A stretch of DNA of 5,520 nucleotides from Myxococcota bacterium. Its GTDB lineage: Bacteria > Myxococcota_A > UBA9160 > PR03. The translations under genes were made by a program, and so were the position numbers. Position 1 is the stretch's first letter, and the number at the start of each line of letters is the position of its first letter. The notes under the pieces were generated by a model. The model was not told where the DNA came from, searched no databases, and saw nothing but the letters and a program-made list of their open reading frames with translations. Shown here one piece after another: positions 5,144 through 5,520 of the stretch. The stretch lies in assembly GCA_025453505.1 (NCBI GenBank), contig JALOQG010000211.1:1-5520 (forward strand), read 5' to 3'.

Positions 5144-5520
5144 GCGCGTCGTGGCCCGCCTCGCGTGCGCAGCTCTCGCCTTCCTCGCAGCAGCGCTCCC
5201 GGGCGACGCGAGCGCGACCAATCCGTTCGTGCGCATGACGACGGTGCTCGGCTCGTTCGACATCGAGCTGTGTGCGGAGGCGTCGGCGACGTGCGCGGGC
5301 GATGCGCCGGCCTCGGTCGCGAACTTCCTGCGCTACGTCGACGAGGACAAGTATCCGCCGACGCTGTTCGTGGACTTCCGCACCAGCGCGCCGGATCCGC
5401 AGATCATCCAGAGCGGCAGCACCTTCATCCGGGAGGAGGGAGAGGAGTTCGTCCTCGACTTCGTGCCGGAGTTCGATCCGGTCGAGCTCGAAGTCGGACG
5501 CGGCCTCTCGAACCTGCGCG
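5142..5520 (+). CDS. Exported cyclophilin-type peptidyl-prolyl cis-trans isomerase, N-terminal part (runs off right edge)
   Basis: The first 126 codons of a gene that continues past the window. Residues 1-25 form a signal peptide (MRVVARLACAALAFLAAALP, then an AxA-type site at ASA), so the enzyme should act on proteins in the periplasm or envelope. The mature part follows the cyclophilin pattern: VRMTTVLGSFDIEL (first strands, 30-43), APASVANFLRYVDEDKYPPTLF (core helix and strand, from 55), IIQSG (88-92, the usual IQGG) and GLSNLR at the edge (usually followed by GTIAMA). The match is divergent. A 7-residue insertion with two cysteines (Cys44, Cys51) precedes the core helix. The FHR motif carrying the catalytic arginine reads FVDFR, making Arg80 the best candidate, with a loop about two residues longer before IIQSG. 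Activity is therefore uncertain. The start could be the ATG at 5142 or the in-frame GTG at 5151; neither has a clear ribosome site. It diverges from the thiolase gene. Confidence 0.8.
   Translation, partial: MRVVARLACAALAFLAAALPGDASATNPFVRMTTVLGSFDIELCAEASATCAGDAPASVANFLRYVDEDKYPPTLFVDFRTSAPDPQIIQSGSTFIREEGEEFVLDFVPEFDPVELEVGRGLSNLR

Overview
The window is very GC-rich (visibly around 70%), densely coding bacterial DNA with strong G/C bias at third codon positions. Two of the products carry Sec-type signal peptides. Nothing here fixes the taxonomy. The gene set (thiolase, SRPBCC protein, MBL-fold hydrolase, DUF922-like protein, exported cyclophilin) would suit a high-GC environmental proteobacterium or a relative such as Myxococcota or Binatota, but that is a low-confidence guess. 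There are no RNA genes, mobile elements, CRISPR arrays or phage genes, and no gene-free stretch longer than 81 bases.

Layout, left to right. (1) 1-133, minus strand: the first 44 codons of an SRPBCC/START-like protein, running off the left edge. (2) After a 38-bp divergent spacer, four plus-strand genes follow in close order. They are a thiamine-diphosphate (ThDP) enzyme of the acetolactate synthase/benzoylformate decarboxylase superfamily (172-1716), an MBL-fold metallo-hydrolase overlapping it by 4 bp (1713-2687), an exported DUF922-like protein with an HEQIH zinc motif (2711-3424), and a small four-helix membrane protein (3437-3880). Gaps within this group are -4, 23 and 12 bp, so one transcript is likely. 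(3) 3888-5060, minus strand: a complete thiolase, convergent with the group and separated from it by only 7 bp. (4) After an 81-bp divergent spacer, 5142 to the right edge on the plus strand: the first 126 codons of an exported cyclophilin-type peptidyl-prolyl isomerase.

How the genes may work together. The ThDP enzyme and the MBL hydrolase are probably translationally coupled and look like consecutive steps on a small 2-oxo acid or thioester-type substrate. There is no ilvN or ilvC beside the ThDP enzyme, so branched-chain amino-acid synthesis is unlikely. The exported HEQIH protein and the membrane protein may form a second, envelope-related pair. The thiolase points to fatty-acid or other acyl-CoA metabolism but has no beta-oxidation partner inside the window. 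I see no clear evidence for a new defence or mobile system. The points most worth a second look are the coupled ThDP/MBL pair with its unusual active-site residues, the exported HEQIH/membrane pair, and two starts that lack a Shine-Dalgarno sequence but have a TAnnnT box where a leaderless promoter would sit.
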